Source: Saccharibacillus qingshengii (GTDB taxonomy: Bacteria; Bacillota; Bacilli; Paenibacillales; Paenibacillaceae). Taken from it: 64,000 nucleotides of DNA. The stretch covers positions 55,331 to 119,330 of the forward strand of contig NZ_JAAZWC010000015.1 in the NCBI RefSeq assembly GCF_013185195.1, read 5' to 3'. The first letter of the stretch is position 1. Each line of letters opens with the position of its first letter. This document shows positions 43,472-52,225 of this stretch, in pieces. The position numbers were made by a program, and so were the translations under genes. Below the pieces are notes generated by a model, which saw nothing but the letters and a program-made list of their open reading frames with translations, did not search any database and was not told the DNA's origin.

Positions 43472-44439
43472 TCGATGCCTTCCCCCTCTGTCATTTGCAG
43501 GAAAAACCGCTCCAGCGTCGGAGCGACGCGGTGTATGCCCCGAATCGCAATGCCTTCGCGGACCATCCGCTCCAGCACTTCGGCCACGCGTTCTTCCGGC
43601 GTTTCGGTGACGATGCTGCGCGCATTGAGCAGCGCCGCAGCCGTATCGTCCAGCCCGGCGGCGCCGGCCGGGTCCAGAACGACGATATCGGCATATTCGC
43701 GCAGCAGCCGCTCCGCCCGATCGCGGGGTTCCGTATCCCAGATGATCAATCCCTGACCGGCTCCCATCAATTCCTCGACCGATCCGACGGCCAGTTCCCG
43801 GCCTCCGCCGATAATCGCGACGCGGTCGCACAGCAGCTGGATTTCGCTCAGCAGGTGACTGGATACGAACACGGCCAGTCCTCCGGCGGCAAGCTCCCGA
43901 ATAAAGCTCCGCATCTCCTTGATGCCTTTCGGATCGAGTCCGTTGGTGGGCTCATCCAGAATCAGCAGTTTGGGACGGGCAAGCAGCGCCTGCGCGATCC
44001 CGAGCCTCTGCCGCATACCAAGCGAATACGTACGCACCTTTTCATGAATCCGTCCGCCCAGATGGACAAGCTCCGTCACTTCCCGGATCCGGTCTTCCCC
44101 GATCCCGTCATGCATGCGGGCGAAGTGCATCAAATTCTCCCATCCCGTCAAAAAAGGATACATTTCGGGATTCTCGACGATGGACCCTACATATTTCAAC
44201 GCTTCTTCCGGCTGTTTCTGCACATCGTATCCGCAAATTTCCACACTGCCGGACGTAGGTTTGATTAACCCGACAAGCATGCGGATCGTGGTTGTTTTAC
44301 CGGCGCCGTTCGGACCCAAGAATCCGAAGATTTCGCCTTCTTGTACATCGAAGCTGATGGTGCGGATAATCGGTTTGCGTCCGATCCGCTTGTTGAGATC
44401 GCGGACGCGCAGCACAAAATCCCCATTTGATTGTTGCAT
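43468..44439 (-). CDS. ABC transporter ATP-binding protein (bacitracin/drug-export type)
   Basis: 323 aa. Walker A LGPNGAGKTTTIRML, Q-loop region SIVENPEMYPFLTGWENL, signature YSLGMRQRLGIAQALL, Walker B LLILDEPTNGLD, H-loop VSSHLLSEI. The C-terminal extension of about 100 residues is typical of BcrA/CcmA-like ATPases. Partner permease follows with 4-nt overlap. The YSLGMRQR signature lacks the central SGG, as is common in this subfamily. Confidence 0.9.
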   Translation of the reverse strand: MQQSNGDFVLRVRDLNKRIGRKPIIRTISFDVQEGEIFGFLGPNGAGKTTTIRMLVGLIKPTSGSVEICGYDVQKQPEEALKYVGSIVENPEMYPFLTGWENLMHFARMHDGIGEDRIREVTELVHLGGRIHEKVRTYSLGMRQRLGIAQALLARPKLLILDEPTNGLDPKGIKEMRSFIRELAAGGLAVFVSSHLLSEIQLLCDRVAIIGGGRELAVGSVEELMGAGQGLIIWDTEPRDRAERLLREYADIVVLDPAGAAGLDDTAAALLNARSIVTETPEERVAEVLERMVREGIAIRGIHRVAPTLERFFLQMTEGEGIE

Positions 44440-44510
44440 GCTTCATCGCCCTTTCCCTAACCATATCGGCCGAAATTCGTACATGATGAGAAGCTACGCC
44501 CGGCGCAGAC

Positions 44511-45326
44511 TTATTCCAGTCCCTGCACGACCCGCTCGGCAATGCGCTGGTAACCCGCCGAATTGGGATGGAAGTGATCAAACGACAAATAAGCCGCCGT
44601 ATTTCTTTGGAACAAGTCGAAAGTCGGCGTCAGCATCATGTTTTGTTCTTTGGCGATCCGCTCCGCCGCTTTGGCATTCCATTCGGCGATTCCTTCGTCT
44701 CCCGCCTGCCGCAGCGATTCGATATCGCCAAAAGGATTATATAACCCGAGATAGACGATTTGTGCCGACGGATTGATCTCGCGCAGTCGCTCAAGCGCTT
44801 CTCCGAGACGGTTCGAAGCGGCAGGCAGCGCTTGAGCGAGCGCGGCGGCGCTAGGATTATTCGTACCCGTCTGCAGGGCGGCGCCGCCCTGGAACAAATC
44901 GTTCGCTCCGATCGAGAGCAAAATCACGTTCGCTTCCTTCAATACGTATTGGATGCCGGGCTCTTCCAACTCTTGGAGCAGTTCGTCGGTCGTCATGCCG
45001 TTAATGCCCAGATTATTCAGAAAACGAACTTCGCGTTCGCTTTTTTTGTCCAGCAGCGCGGCTGTCCGTCTGGCAAATCCTTGCCCGGTCGTATCGCCCG
45101 TCCCTTTCGCAAGCGAATCGCCGATCGAGACGATCCGGTAATTCCCTTCTTCCGCCGAAGGCGTCCGCTCTGTAAGCGGCGCTTTGGCGGAAGCCTCCGC
45201 GTCGATCCGATTCGCGCTTGGGAAGACCAGCTCTTTTGCCCCGTAACCGAAACCGACAGCCAACAAAAGCGTTGCCGCGGCCGAAGATACGGCAGTCGTT
45301 CGCCAGATCCATTTCCATGAATTCAT
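44511..45326 (-). CDS. GDSL-family (SGNH) lipase/esterase, membrane-anchored
   Basis: 271 aa. N-terminal signal-anchor (TTAVSSAAATLLLAVGFGYG), then the SGNH catalytic blocks: block I IVSIGDSLAKGTGD (Ser), block III ILLSIGANDLFQ (Gly/Asn), block V LSFDHFHPNSAGYQ (Asp/His). This resembles YpmR-like secreted lipases/esterases. It lies 71 bp before the ABC ATPase gene on the same strand, with no terminator between, so co-transcription is possible but not proven. Confidence 0.88.
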   Translation of the reverse strand: MNSWKWIWRTTAVSSAAATLLLAVGFGYGAKELVFPSANRIDAEASAKAPLTERTPSAEEGNYRIVSIGDSLAKGTGDTTGQGFARRTAALLDKKSEREVRFLNNLGINGMTTDELLQELEEPGIQYVLKEANVILLSIGANDLFQGGAALQTGTNNPSAAALAQALPAASNRLGEALERLREINPSAQIVYLGLYNPFGDIESLRQAGDEGIAEWNAKAAERIAKEQNMMLTPTFDLFQRNTAAYLSFDHFHPNSAGYQRIAERVVQGLE

Positions 45327-45451
45327 GCTGTTCTTCCTCCCCCCGCGTGCCCTGTACTTACGGGCATACCTGTTTTAATTTTACCATAAGGATTTGTGAA
45401 GCGGTTTGCAAACGAATCAAAACCTCTTACAAACTTTTTTTGATAAAATGC

Positions 45452-45481
45452 TTGCCAAACCAATTTGATCTGTGGTAAGAT
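45452..45481 (+). promoter_or_regulatory. Putative SigA promoter of tRNA-Lys
   Basis: TTGCCA (45452-45457), 18-bp spacer, TAAGAT (45476-45481), about 55 bp before the mature tRNA. Confidence 0.6.
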
Positions 45482-45540
45482 ACTTCTTGTCGCCAGGAAC
45501 AAGCACACCGAATTGATCGGGCGGCCGTTACAAGAAATAT

Positions 45541-45613
45541 GGGACATTAGCTCAATTGGTAGAGCATTCGACTCTTAATCGACAGGTTGTAGGTTCAAGT
45601 CCTACATGTCCCA
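45541..45613 (+). tRNA. tRNA-Lys, anticodon CUU
   Basis: Full cloverleaf: acceptor GGGACAT/ATGTCCC, D arm GCTC-AATTGGTA-GAGC, anticodon loop CTCTTAA between TCGA arms giving anticodon CTT, T arm GTAGG-TTCAAGT-CCTAC and discriminator A. No CCA is encoded after it. It stands alone rather than in an rRNA-linked array. Confidence 0.93.
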
Positions 45614-45630
45614 TTCCTTTATATAATGAA

Positions 45631-45664
45631 GAAACCCAACCTCCCGGGAGGTTGGGTTTCTTTT
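45631..45664. terminator. Bidirectional terminator after tRNA-Lys
   Basis: A perfect palindrome of 30 bp, GAAACCCAACCTCCC and its complement, followed by TTTT. It closes the tRNA and the convergent CAP-domain gene. Confidence 0.85.
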
Positions 45665-45688
45665 GTTATACGGTCGGCGCAGACGAAC

Positions 45689-46258
45689 TCAACCGACAAA
45701 CAGCTGAACCCAATACCCGTTATAGAAACCGACACCTATTGACGTAAAGTTCGGACCCAGGATATTCGTGCGGTGTCCCGAACTCTTCATCCAGCTGCGC
45801 ATGACTTCTTCCGGCGAGCGCTGGCCCATCGCGATATTCTCCCCCGCCGTCCGATAAGCGACCTTTTGCAGCTTCAACAAATTGAACGGCGAGCCGTAAG
45901 TCGGCGAGTGATGATCGAAATACCGCTTTTTCGACATGTCGATCGCTTTAAGCCGCGAAGCTTTGGCCGCTTTTTGATCGAGAGTGAGCGGCTGGAGCCC
46001 CGCTTTGCGGCGCTCCAGATTGACCAGGTAGACCACTTTGGCCGTAAATTTCGACTTGTCCGTCGTTTCTTTGGCGTAGGCCGCTTCGTAAGCCGTCTGG
46101 GCACGGGCTTCGCCGGGCGACAGAGCTATGCAGAGGCCGCAAAGCAGCAGCAGTCCCAACGACAACCGGCTCCAGCGTCCCGCTCGAAAGGTTCCGGATT
46201 CCCGACTTCGCGCGCCGTCCTCAATCGAGCATTCGACTCTTGTCATTTCCTTTATCAT
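45689..46258 (-). CDS. Secreted CAP-domain (SCP/YkwD-like) protein
   Basis: 189 aa. Signal sequence RLSLGLLLLCGLCIALSPGE with cleavage likely near ARAQT. The CAP domain follows: NLERRKAGLQPLTLDQKAAK, MSKKRYFDHHSPTYGSPFNL, AGENIAMGQRSPEEVMRSWM, GHRTNILGPNFTSIGVGFYN, with His, Glu and His of the CAP cavity in place. Extracellular; function of bacterial CAP proteins is unknown. The start at ATG 46258 follows GGAGGAG; an ATG ten codons upstream overlaps that site. Confidence 0.85.
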   Translation of the reverse strand: MIKEMTRVECSIEDGARSRESGTFRAGRWSRLSLGLLLLCGLCIALSPGEARAQTAYEAAYAKETTDKSKFTAKVVYLVNLERRKAGLQPLTLDQKAAKASRLKAIDMSKKRYFDHHSPTYGSPFNLLKLQKVAYRTAGENIAMGQRSPEEVMRSWMKSSGHRTNILGPNFTSIGVGFYNGYWVQLFVG

Positions 46259-46334
46259 ATAGGCTGTCTCCTCCTTGTTCGGAATCATGCAGACTGCCGG
46301 GACGCCCGCCCGGCGTTCCCCGGTTTCCCTGAAA

Positions 46335-46359
46335 CAAAAAGGCTCCGCTCGCAGGAGCC
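46335..46359 (-). terminator. Terminator after the GNAT gene
   Basis: Stem GGCTCC/GGAGCC with a 7-nt loop and five T on the minus strand, about 55 bp after the GNAT stop. Confidence 0.65.
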
Positions 46360-46411
46360 GGAACCGAAGGGGATGGATTTCGTTTGTGTTTCTAAAAAGC
46401 CGGTTGGGTGC

Positions 46412-46867
46412 CTAGATAGATTTTATGAATTTGCAGCCGTATTTCTCAAAGCCCGCATTCCGATAAAAATCGTGCGCGCCCAGCCGTTCTTCCCGGTTGA
46501 TGCCCGTCAGGAACAGCAGTCTGCTGCCCGATTCGCGCGCCCAGGCTTCCGCCTGTTCCACGAGCAGTCGGCCAATGCCGCAGCCGCGGCAGTCTTCGTT
46601 GACCACAAGACCCGCAATCTGCGTCATCTGCGGCTCTTTGCCCCGTGCGGGAATTCGACGCAGGGCGATCATGCCGACCGTTTCTCCGTGACGCTCCGCC
46701 AAATAAGTCAGATAATTCGGATTGTTTTCGCGGCTTTCCAACTGTTCGCGCATCACGCTTGGTGTCGTGGGATACGACAGTTTGCGCATCAGCTCTGTCA
46801 GGACCGCCGCATCGCTGCAAGAAGCCGTGCGAAGATCCGCTGTTTTTTCCAGTACGTTAGTTGTCAT
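46412..46867 (-). CDS. GNAT-family N-acetyltransferase
   Basis: 151 aa. Motif [21 protein letters not shown] holds the RxxGxG loop for acetyl-CoA; motif [15 protein letters not shown] follows. Its ATG lies inside the end of purT (11-nt overlap) behind GAGGAG, so it is translationally coupled to purT. The acceptor is unknown, and a link to purine metabolism is only positional. Confidence 0.87.
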   Translation of the reverse strand: MTTNVLEKTADLRTASCSDAAVLTELMRKLSYPTTPSVMREQLESRENNPNYLTYLAERHGETVGMIALRRIPARGKEPQMTQIAGLVVNEDCRGCGIGRLLVEQAEAWARESGSRLLFLTGINREERLGAHDFYRNAGFEKYGCKFIKSI

Positions 46868-48047
46868 CCGAATACTCCTCTTTTAGCAGACCGGCCGCTT
46901 CGCGAGCCCGGTTCCGCGCAGTCTCCACATCTTCCGCCGCGCTGAGCGCGACGGCCATTCTGCGTCCCGGCTTTGAATCCGGCTTGCCGAATACCCGAAT
47001 CTGGGTACGCGGAACGCTCAATGCTTCCGTCAGACCTCCGACCTTGAAACGTTCACTTGCCCGACTGGCTTTTAAAGTGGCGGAAGCGCCGGGAGTAAGC
47101 AGGTGCACTTCCGTGACCGGCAGACCGAGAATCGCCCGGACATGCAGAGCGAACTCCGACAAATCCTGCGTAGCCATCGTCACCATACCGGTATCGTGCG
47201 GGCGCGGCGACACTTCGCTGAAGACGACGCCATCCTTCGTCAAGAACAATTCGACGCCGAACAGTCCGTATCCGCCCAGCTCGTCCGTAATGATTTTGGC
47301 GATGTGCTTGGCTTCTTCCAGCTTGGCCTCATCCATCGGATGCGGCTGCCAGGATTCCACATAGTCACCGTCTTTCTGAATATGTCCGATCGGCGGGCAA
47401 AAAGTCGTCCCCGATACGCTTCGAACCGTAAGCAGCGTAATTTCGCTCTCGAACGGAACGAACGCTTCCACGATAACACGGGTGTTGTTCTTGGCGCGCG
47501 CGCCTTCCAGCGCGAACTGCCAGCATTTCTCCGCATCTTCGGGCGTTCGGAGCACGCTCTGCCCTTTGCCCGATGAACTCATCAGCGGTTTGATGACACA
47601 CGGCGAACCGAGTTCCGCTGCGGCATTCTTCAGCTCTTCCAGCGTATCCGCAAAACGGTACGCGGCCGTCGGCAGCCCAAGCGTTTCCGAGGCCAGCCGG
47701 CGAATCCCTTCGCGGTCCATCGTCAATCTTGCCGCCCTTGCTGTCGGAATGACGCGGAATCCTTCGCTTTCCAACTGCTGCAGCATCGTTGTGGCAATCG
47801 CTTCGATCTCCGGTATGATCAGATCCGGACGTTCCTTCAAGATCAATTCTCTCAGCGCGTCCGCGTCCAACATATCGATCACGTGGCTGCGATGCGCGAC
47901 CTGCATGGCCGGAGCATCCGGGTAACGGTCTACCGCAATACATTCTACGCCGAGACGCTGGGCCTCGATCACGACTTCCTTGCCCAGTTCACCGCTGCCG
48001 AGAAGCAATATTTTCTTCGCGTCCGCGGATAATGGAGCACCCCACAT
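46857..48047 (-). CDS. purT: Formate-dependent phosphoribosylglycinamide formyltransferase (PurT)
   Basis: 396-aa ATP-grasp enzyme that uses formate and ATP to formylate GAR, replacing the folate-dependent PurN step of purine synthesis. Key parts: [60 protein letters not shown] (ATP-grasp P-loop), [24 protein letters not shown]. The start at ATG 48047 follows AGGAGT; the open frame upstream is not PurT-like. Single purine gene here with no purine riboswitch seen upstream. It is followed by an overlapping GNAT. Confidence 0.93.
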   Translation of the reverse strand: MWGAPLSADAKKILLLGSGELGKEVVIEAQRLGVECIAVDRYPDAPAMQVAHRSHVIDMLDADALRELILKERPDLIIPEIEAIATTMLQQLESEGFRVIPTARAARLTMDREGIRRLASETLGLPTAAYRFADTLEELKNAAAELGSPCVIKPLMSSSGKGQSVLRTPEDAEKCWQFALEGARAKNNTRVIVEAFVPFESEITLLTVRSVSGTTFCPPIGHIQKDGDYVESWQPHPMDEAKLEEAKHIAKIITDELGGYGLFGVELFLTKDGVVFSEVSPRPHDTGMVTMATQDLSEFALHVRAILGLPVTEVHLLTPGASATLKASRASERFKVGGLTEALSVPRTQIRVFGKPDSKPGRRMAVALSAAEDVETARNRAREAAGLLKEEYSDDN

Positions 48048-48139
48048 CGTTTGACCAACTCCTACGCCTTTTGTGTTGTTCTTTTCTATTTTGTGTGCTG
48101 GCCGACTGAATTGCAACCCTGATCGATCAAATTTTTATG

Positions 48140-48180
48140 AAAAAATAGCGAAAACCCGCGAAAATTGTCGCAGGTTTTCG
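48140..48180 (-). terminator. Terminator of the heterodimeric exporter operon
   Basis: Near-perfect 13-bp stem CGAAAACCCGCGA/TCGCAGGTTTTCG (one mismatch), with a run of T on the minus strand, about 45 bp after the stop at 48226. Confidence 0.8.
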
Positions 48181-48225
48181 GTTTACCTATTTAATTCGCC
48201 AGAAATTTTCAAAGCTCAAGCCTTT

Positions 48226-50070
48226 TTACAGAAAACGGAACTGGGCTTCGACCAGACCGTTGTAGATGCCTCCATGCCGGATAAGCTCCGCATGCGTGCC
48301 TTGCTCCTTGATCTCGCCGTGGTCGAGCACGATAATCTTGTCGGCATGGCGGATCGTCGAGAGACGGTGGGCCACAATAAAGGATGTCCGTCCCTGAAGC
48401 AGTACTTTGAGCGCTTCCTGGATCTTCAGCTCGGTCTCAGTATCGATACTGGCCGTCGCTTCGTCCAGGATCAAGATCCGCGGATCGGCAAGCAGGGCCC
48501 GGGCGAACGAGAGCAGCTGGCGCTGTCCCATCGAAAGGGCGCTGCCGCGTTCTTCGACTTCCGTATCGTAACCTCCCGGCAGCGACATGATAAACTCGTG
48601 CGCTTTGACGGCTTTGGTTACGGCTTCGATCTCCTCGTCGGTTGCGTCGAGGCGGCCGAACCGGATATTTTCGCGAATCGTGCCCGAGAAAATAAAGGTG
48701 TCCTGAAGCACGATCCCGATCTGGGCGCGCAGACTTTCCAATTTGACATCCCGTACGTCGACGCCGTCGATCTTGACGGACCCTTCGGTCACATCGTAGA
48801 AACGGCTCAGCAGATTGATGATCGTCGATTTGCCGGAACCGGTATGTCCGACAAGCGCAATCGACTGTCCCGCATTCGCTTCGATATCGATTCCTTTGAG
48901 CGCCTGGCGTCCGGGTTCGTATTCGAACACCACTTTTTCAAGTTTGACACGGCCTTCGATTTTCGGCAGCGCCGCAGCTCCCGGTTTGTCGCCGACGCTT
49001 GGCTCTTCGTCCAGGAACTCGAAGATCCGCTCCGACGAAGCCATCGCGACAAGCAGCTGATTGTACATCTGGCCGAGCCGGTTGATCGGATCCCAGAAGT
49101 TGCCGACATAGTTCGCAAAAGTCACGAGCAGGCCGACCGTCACTTCTCCCTGCTGGATCAAATACGTTCCGTACCAGAACAGGATCATCGAGCCGACGCC
49201 GCCCGTAATTTCGATCATCGGTCCGAAGGCCTGGTTCATCGTCGAAGCGCGGTCCCATGACTTTCGGCTTTCCGCATTCATGCCGTTGAAGAATTTCATG
49301 TTTTCTTTTTCCTGCGTATAAGCCTGGGTGACCCGGATTCCCTGGATCGCTTCGTTCAAGTGCGAGTTGATCCGCGAATTCTTGAGGCGCACATCCTGCC
49401 AGGCCATCCGGATCTTCTGGCGCAGCTTGGTCGAGATGAAGAACATGATCGGAACCGTAATCATCACCGCAAGCCCCAGTTTCCAGTTGATCAGCAGCAA
49501 GATGACGATAATGCCCGCCAACTGCACGCAGTCGATCATCGCGTTGACGGCCCCGTTCGTAAACAGATCCTGCAGCGAGTTGACATCGTTCGTCACCCGC
49601 ACGAGAACGGAACCGGCCGGACGCTTGTCGAAAAAGTTAAACGAGAGCTTCTGGATATGGGAGAACAAGGAGGAGCGGATATCGTAAATGACCCGCTGCC
49701 CGATGATATTCGTGTATCGGATCCGGAAAACGTTGGCCGCCCATTGGACGACGTACAAACCAAGCACCGTCCCGGTTACGATATACAGAAGCGTCAGGTC
49801 GCTGTTCTTGATCGCCTTGTCGATCGCAAGCACGCCGGTCAGGTAAGGCACCGCCAGTTTGGTGACGGTCCCGAGAATCGTCATCAGGATAATCAGCGGC
49901 AGCATCTGCCTGGCGTAAGGTCGCATGTACGAGAAGAGCCGGCCGAACTGTTTCCAGTTAAACGCTTTGTCGATTTCGTCGTCGTCCTTGTATACGAAGC
50001 GGCTCTGATTGGGATCGTTTTGCGGCTTTTTCCCCAGTTTGGGATTGAATTTCTCGCTGTGTGTGCTCAC
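48226..50070 (-). CDS. ABC exporter half-transporter, YheH-like (catalytic subunit)
   Basis: 614 aa: six-TM exporter domain (MLPLIILMTILGTVTKLAVP onward) and NBD with Walker A GHTGSGKST, signature ALSMGQRQ (noncanonical, Met replaces Gly), Walker B ILILDEATASID with catalytic Glu, and VAHRLSTIRHAD. GTG start at 50070 overlaps the stop of the partner (GTGA). The pair resembles Bacillus YheI/YheH (BmrC/BmrD) multidrug exporters. The Met signature of this subunit would pair with the partner's degenerate Walker site. Confidence 0.9.
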   Translation of the reverse strand: MSTHSEKFNPKLGKKPQNDPNQSRFVYKDDDEIDKAFNWKQFGRLFSYMRPYARQMLPLIILMTILGTVTKLAVPYLTGVLAIDKAIKNSDLTLLYIVTGTVLGLYVVQWAANVFRIRYTNIIGQRVIYDIRSSLFSHIQKLSFNFFDKRPAGSVLVRVTNDVNSLQDLFTNGAVNAMIDCVQLAGIIVILLLINWKLGLAVMITVPIMFFISTKLRQKIRMAWQDVRLKNSRINSHLNEAIQGIRVTQAYTQEKENMKFFNGMNAESRKSWDRASTMNQAFGPMIEITGGVGSMILFWYGTYLIQQGEVTVGLLVTFANYVGNFWDPINRLGQMYNQLLVAMASSERIFEFLDEEPSVGDKPGAAALPKIEGRVKLEKVVFEYEPGRQALKGIDIEANAGQSIALVGHTGSGKSTIINLLSRFYDVTEGSVKIDGVDVRDVKLESLRAQIGIVLQDTFIFSGTIRENIRFGRLDATDEEIEAVTKAVKAHEFIMSLPGGYDTEVEERGSALSMGQRQLLSFARALLADPRILILDEATASIDTETELKIQEALKVLLQGRTSFIVAHRLSTIRHADKIIVLDHGEIKEQGTHAELIRHGGIYNGLVEAQFRFL

Positions 50071-51839
50071 AGGTCCGCCCCCCCTTCATTCGCCTGCTCC
50101 GTTTGGGCAATATGGTCGGCATATTGAATCGTATAAACTTCCTGGTAAGGACCGGGTTGGGCAATCAATTCCTCATGCCGGCCCCTCTGGACCACCCGTC
50201 CTTCATTCATTACAAGAATTTCGTCGGCATGGCGCAGCGAAGAAATCCGGTGGGCAATAATGAAGGTCGTTCGTCCTTTCATGACTTCCTGGAATCCGGC
50301 CTGAATCTCGTGCTCGGTCTCCATATCGACGGCGCTGGTGGCATCGTCCAGAATCAGGATTTTCGGATTCTTGAGCAGGGCGCGCGCAATGGCAATCCGC
50401 TGTTTCTGTCCGCCGGACAAGCCCATGCCGCGTTCGCCGACGACGGTATCGTAGCCTTCCTTCATTTCCATAATAAAGTCGTGCGCTTTGGCAAGCTTCG
50501 CCGCACGAACGATTTCTTCCATCGGAACGTCCCCGATTCCGTAACCGATATTGCCTTTGATCGTCGAGGAGAACAGGAAGGTTTCCTGGAAAACGGTGGA
50601 GATTTGGCCGCGCAGATCTTCGACCCGGATATCCCGGATATCCGTTCCGTCGAGTGTGATCGTGCCTTCCGTAACATCGTAGGCACGCATAAGCAGCTGG
50701 ATAATGGTCGATTTGCCGGCGCCTGTGCCGCCCAGCAGACCGATGACCTTGCCGGCGGGAGCATCGAAGCTGATATCGTGTACGGCGTGCAGCTTATTGC
50801 CGTAGGCGAATCCGACACGGTCGAACTTGACATGTCCGATCGTTTCCCGATCTTCCAGCGAAATAGCGTTTTCTTTGTCGCGTACTTCGATCGGTTGATT
50901 GAGGATTTCAAGTACCCGTTCACCCGAAGCTTCGGACTGCGTATAGTTATTGATATGGAAGCCGAGCCCCCACATCGGTCCGATAATGTACCAGATCAGA
51001 CTGAAAAAGGCGACCAGCTCCCCGATTGTCAGGCTGCCCCGGATGACCAGTGTACCGCCGACGCCGATCAGCAGCACCGCACAGCCCGACGCAAGCAGTT
51101 CCATGACCGGGAAATAACGGCTCCATAATCCCGAAGCATGCAGCTGATTGTCTTTGTAGCGGTCGTTGCGCACCGAGAATTTGCTCACTTCGTGCGGTTC
51201 GCGCGCAAACGCCTTGACGGTACGGACACCCGTTACGTTCTCTTGTACCGCGGTCGTCAAAGAACTGAGCGCAAGGCGCATTTCCTGGAAAGCCGGATGA
51301 ATGCGGGCTTCGAAACGCAGCGCGACAAAGACCAGCGGAGGAATCGTGACCAGCGTCCACAGCGTCAGCTGCCAGTTGATCGAGAGCATCATGGCCGCTC
51401 CGAAACCGACCATCAGGAACAAGTTGAGAATTTGGGCGAAGCCGAACCCGATAAACAGCCGGATTGCTTCGAGATCGCCGGTCAACCGGGACATCAGGTC
51501 TCCGGTTCTGGCCGTGTCGTAGTACCGGAAAGACAGAAATTGAAGTTTTTCGTAGCAGGCATTGCGCAGCCGGTAAGCCAGAAAGTTACCAAGTCGCGCG
51601 CCGAAGAAGCCGTGCAGGAACTGCATGATCGCTTTGATCGTCACTACGCCGACCACGGCAAGCGCAAGCTGCGGCACTCCTTCGAAGTTTCGGGGCACAA
51701 TCACGTCATCGATCAAGATTTGGAGCAGTTTGGGGTAGACCAACCCCAGTGCAGTAGCGATTGCCAGAAAAAGAATCGAGACGAACATATACGTCTTCTT
51801 CTCCCAGTAATAGTCCTGCAGTCGCCTGAGAACGTTCAT
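50067..51839 (-). CDS. ABC exporter half-transporter, YheI-like (degenerate subunit)
   Basis: 590 aa: six-TM domain (SILFLAIATALGLVYPKLLQ onward) and NBD with Walker A GGTGAGKST, signature LSGGQKQR and Walker B ILILDDATSAVD, where Asp replaces the catalytic Glu, plus IAHRISSLRHAD. With the partner this gives one canonical and one degenerate ATP site, as known for heterodimeric exporters such as BmrCD and TmrAB. The start at ATG 51839 follows GAGGAGG. The open frame extends 22 codons further upstream without a site. Substrate is not predictable; drug or lipid export is the family trend. Confidence 0.9.
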   Translation of the reverse strand: MNVLRRLQDYYWEKKTYMFVSILFLAIATALGLVYPKLLQILIDDVIVPRNFEGVPQLALAVVGVVTIKAIMQFLHGFFGARLGNFLAYRLRNACYEKLQFLSFRYYDTARTGDLMSRLTGDLEAIRLFIGFGFAQILNLFLMVGFGAAMMLSINWQLTLWTLVTIPPLVFVALRFEARIHPAFQEMRLALSSLTTAVQENVTGVRTVKAFAREPHEVSKFSVRNDRYKDNQLHASGLWSRYFPVMELLASGCAVLLIGVGGTLVIRGSLTIGELVAFFSLIWYIIGPMWGLGFHINNYTQSEASGERVLEILNQPIEVRDKENAISLEDRETIGHVKFDRVGFAYGNKLHAVHDISFDAPAGKVIGLLGGTGAGKSTIIQLLMRAYDVTEGTITLDGTDIRDIRVEDLRGQISTVFQETFLFSSTIKGNIGYGIGDVPMEEIVRAAKLAKAHDFIMEMKEGYDTVVGERGMGLSGGQKQRIAIARALLKNPKILILDDATSAVDMETEHEIQAGFQEVMKGRTTFIIAHRISSLRHADEILVMNEGRVVQRGRHEELIAQPGPYQEVYTIQYADHIAQTEQANEGGADL

Positions 51840-51921
51840 GTCTTTCCTCCTCGTTTGTAGGAACGCCCATTTGAGCCGTTCGTCCCATTCCGTATAAAGA
51901 TACATATGTTTGGCATAATGC

Positions 51922-51950
51922 AGTGTATCACCCTCTCTTTATCCCGGCAA
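51922..51950 (-). promoter_or_regulatory. Putative SigA promoter of the heterodimeric exporter operon
   Basis: TTGCCG (51945-51950), 17-bp spacer, TACACT (51922-51927), read leftward, leaving a leader of about 75 nt. No attenuator is obvious in that leader. Confidence 0.5.
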
Positions 51951-52163
51951 AGCGAGGAAAAAAGCGTATTCCGGCAATGGGCCTTCTATGCATGCGGCTG
52001 GCGTTGTCAGCGCATTCATTCATATTAAATGGTCGGTTATTCTCGCTTATCCGGCGACTTTGGCGAATTTCGAAAATGTTGTCCAAAAAAACTCGAAAAC
52101 GCTTTACCTTTTTGGCCGAATCCTTGTTTACAGATAATTGAAACCTTTCGAAAATCCATGCCG
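51951..52163. other. Intergenic stretch, nothing recognised
   Basis: AT-richer spacer between the exporter promoter and the terminator of the GH43 gene. It contains short frames only, none with a ribosome site, and no hairpin or repeat that I would call. Confidence 0.5.
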
Positions 52164-52195
52164 AAAAAGCTGTCGAGGCATGCTCGCAGCTTTTT
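52164..52195. terminator. Terminator of the pectin/xylan operon
   Basis: Stem AAAAAGCTG/CAGCTTTTT extended by CGAG/CTCG around GCATG, with T on both ends. About 30 bp after the GH43 stop on the minus strand. Confidence 0.75.
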
Positions 52196-52225
52196 CACCC
52201 TTATGCCGATGACGCTTTTTGTTCG

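Noticed and set aside
48048..48139. Possible purine riboswitch before purT
   Set aside because: No aptamer core seen; the only strong hairpin is the terminator of the upstream exporter operon.
51923..52141. A 72-codon plus-strand frame
   Set aside because: No ribosome site, no conserved features, overlaps the exporter promoter.
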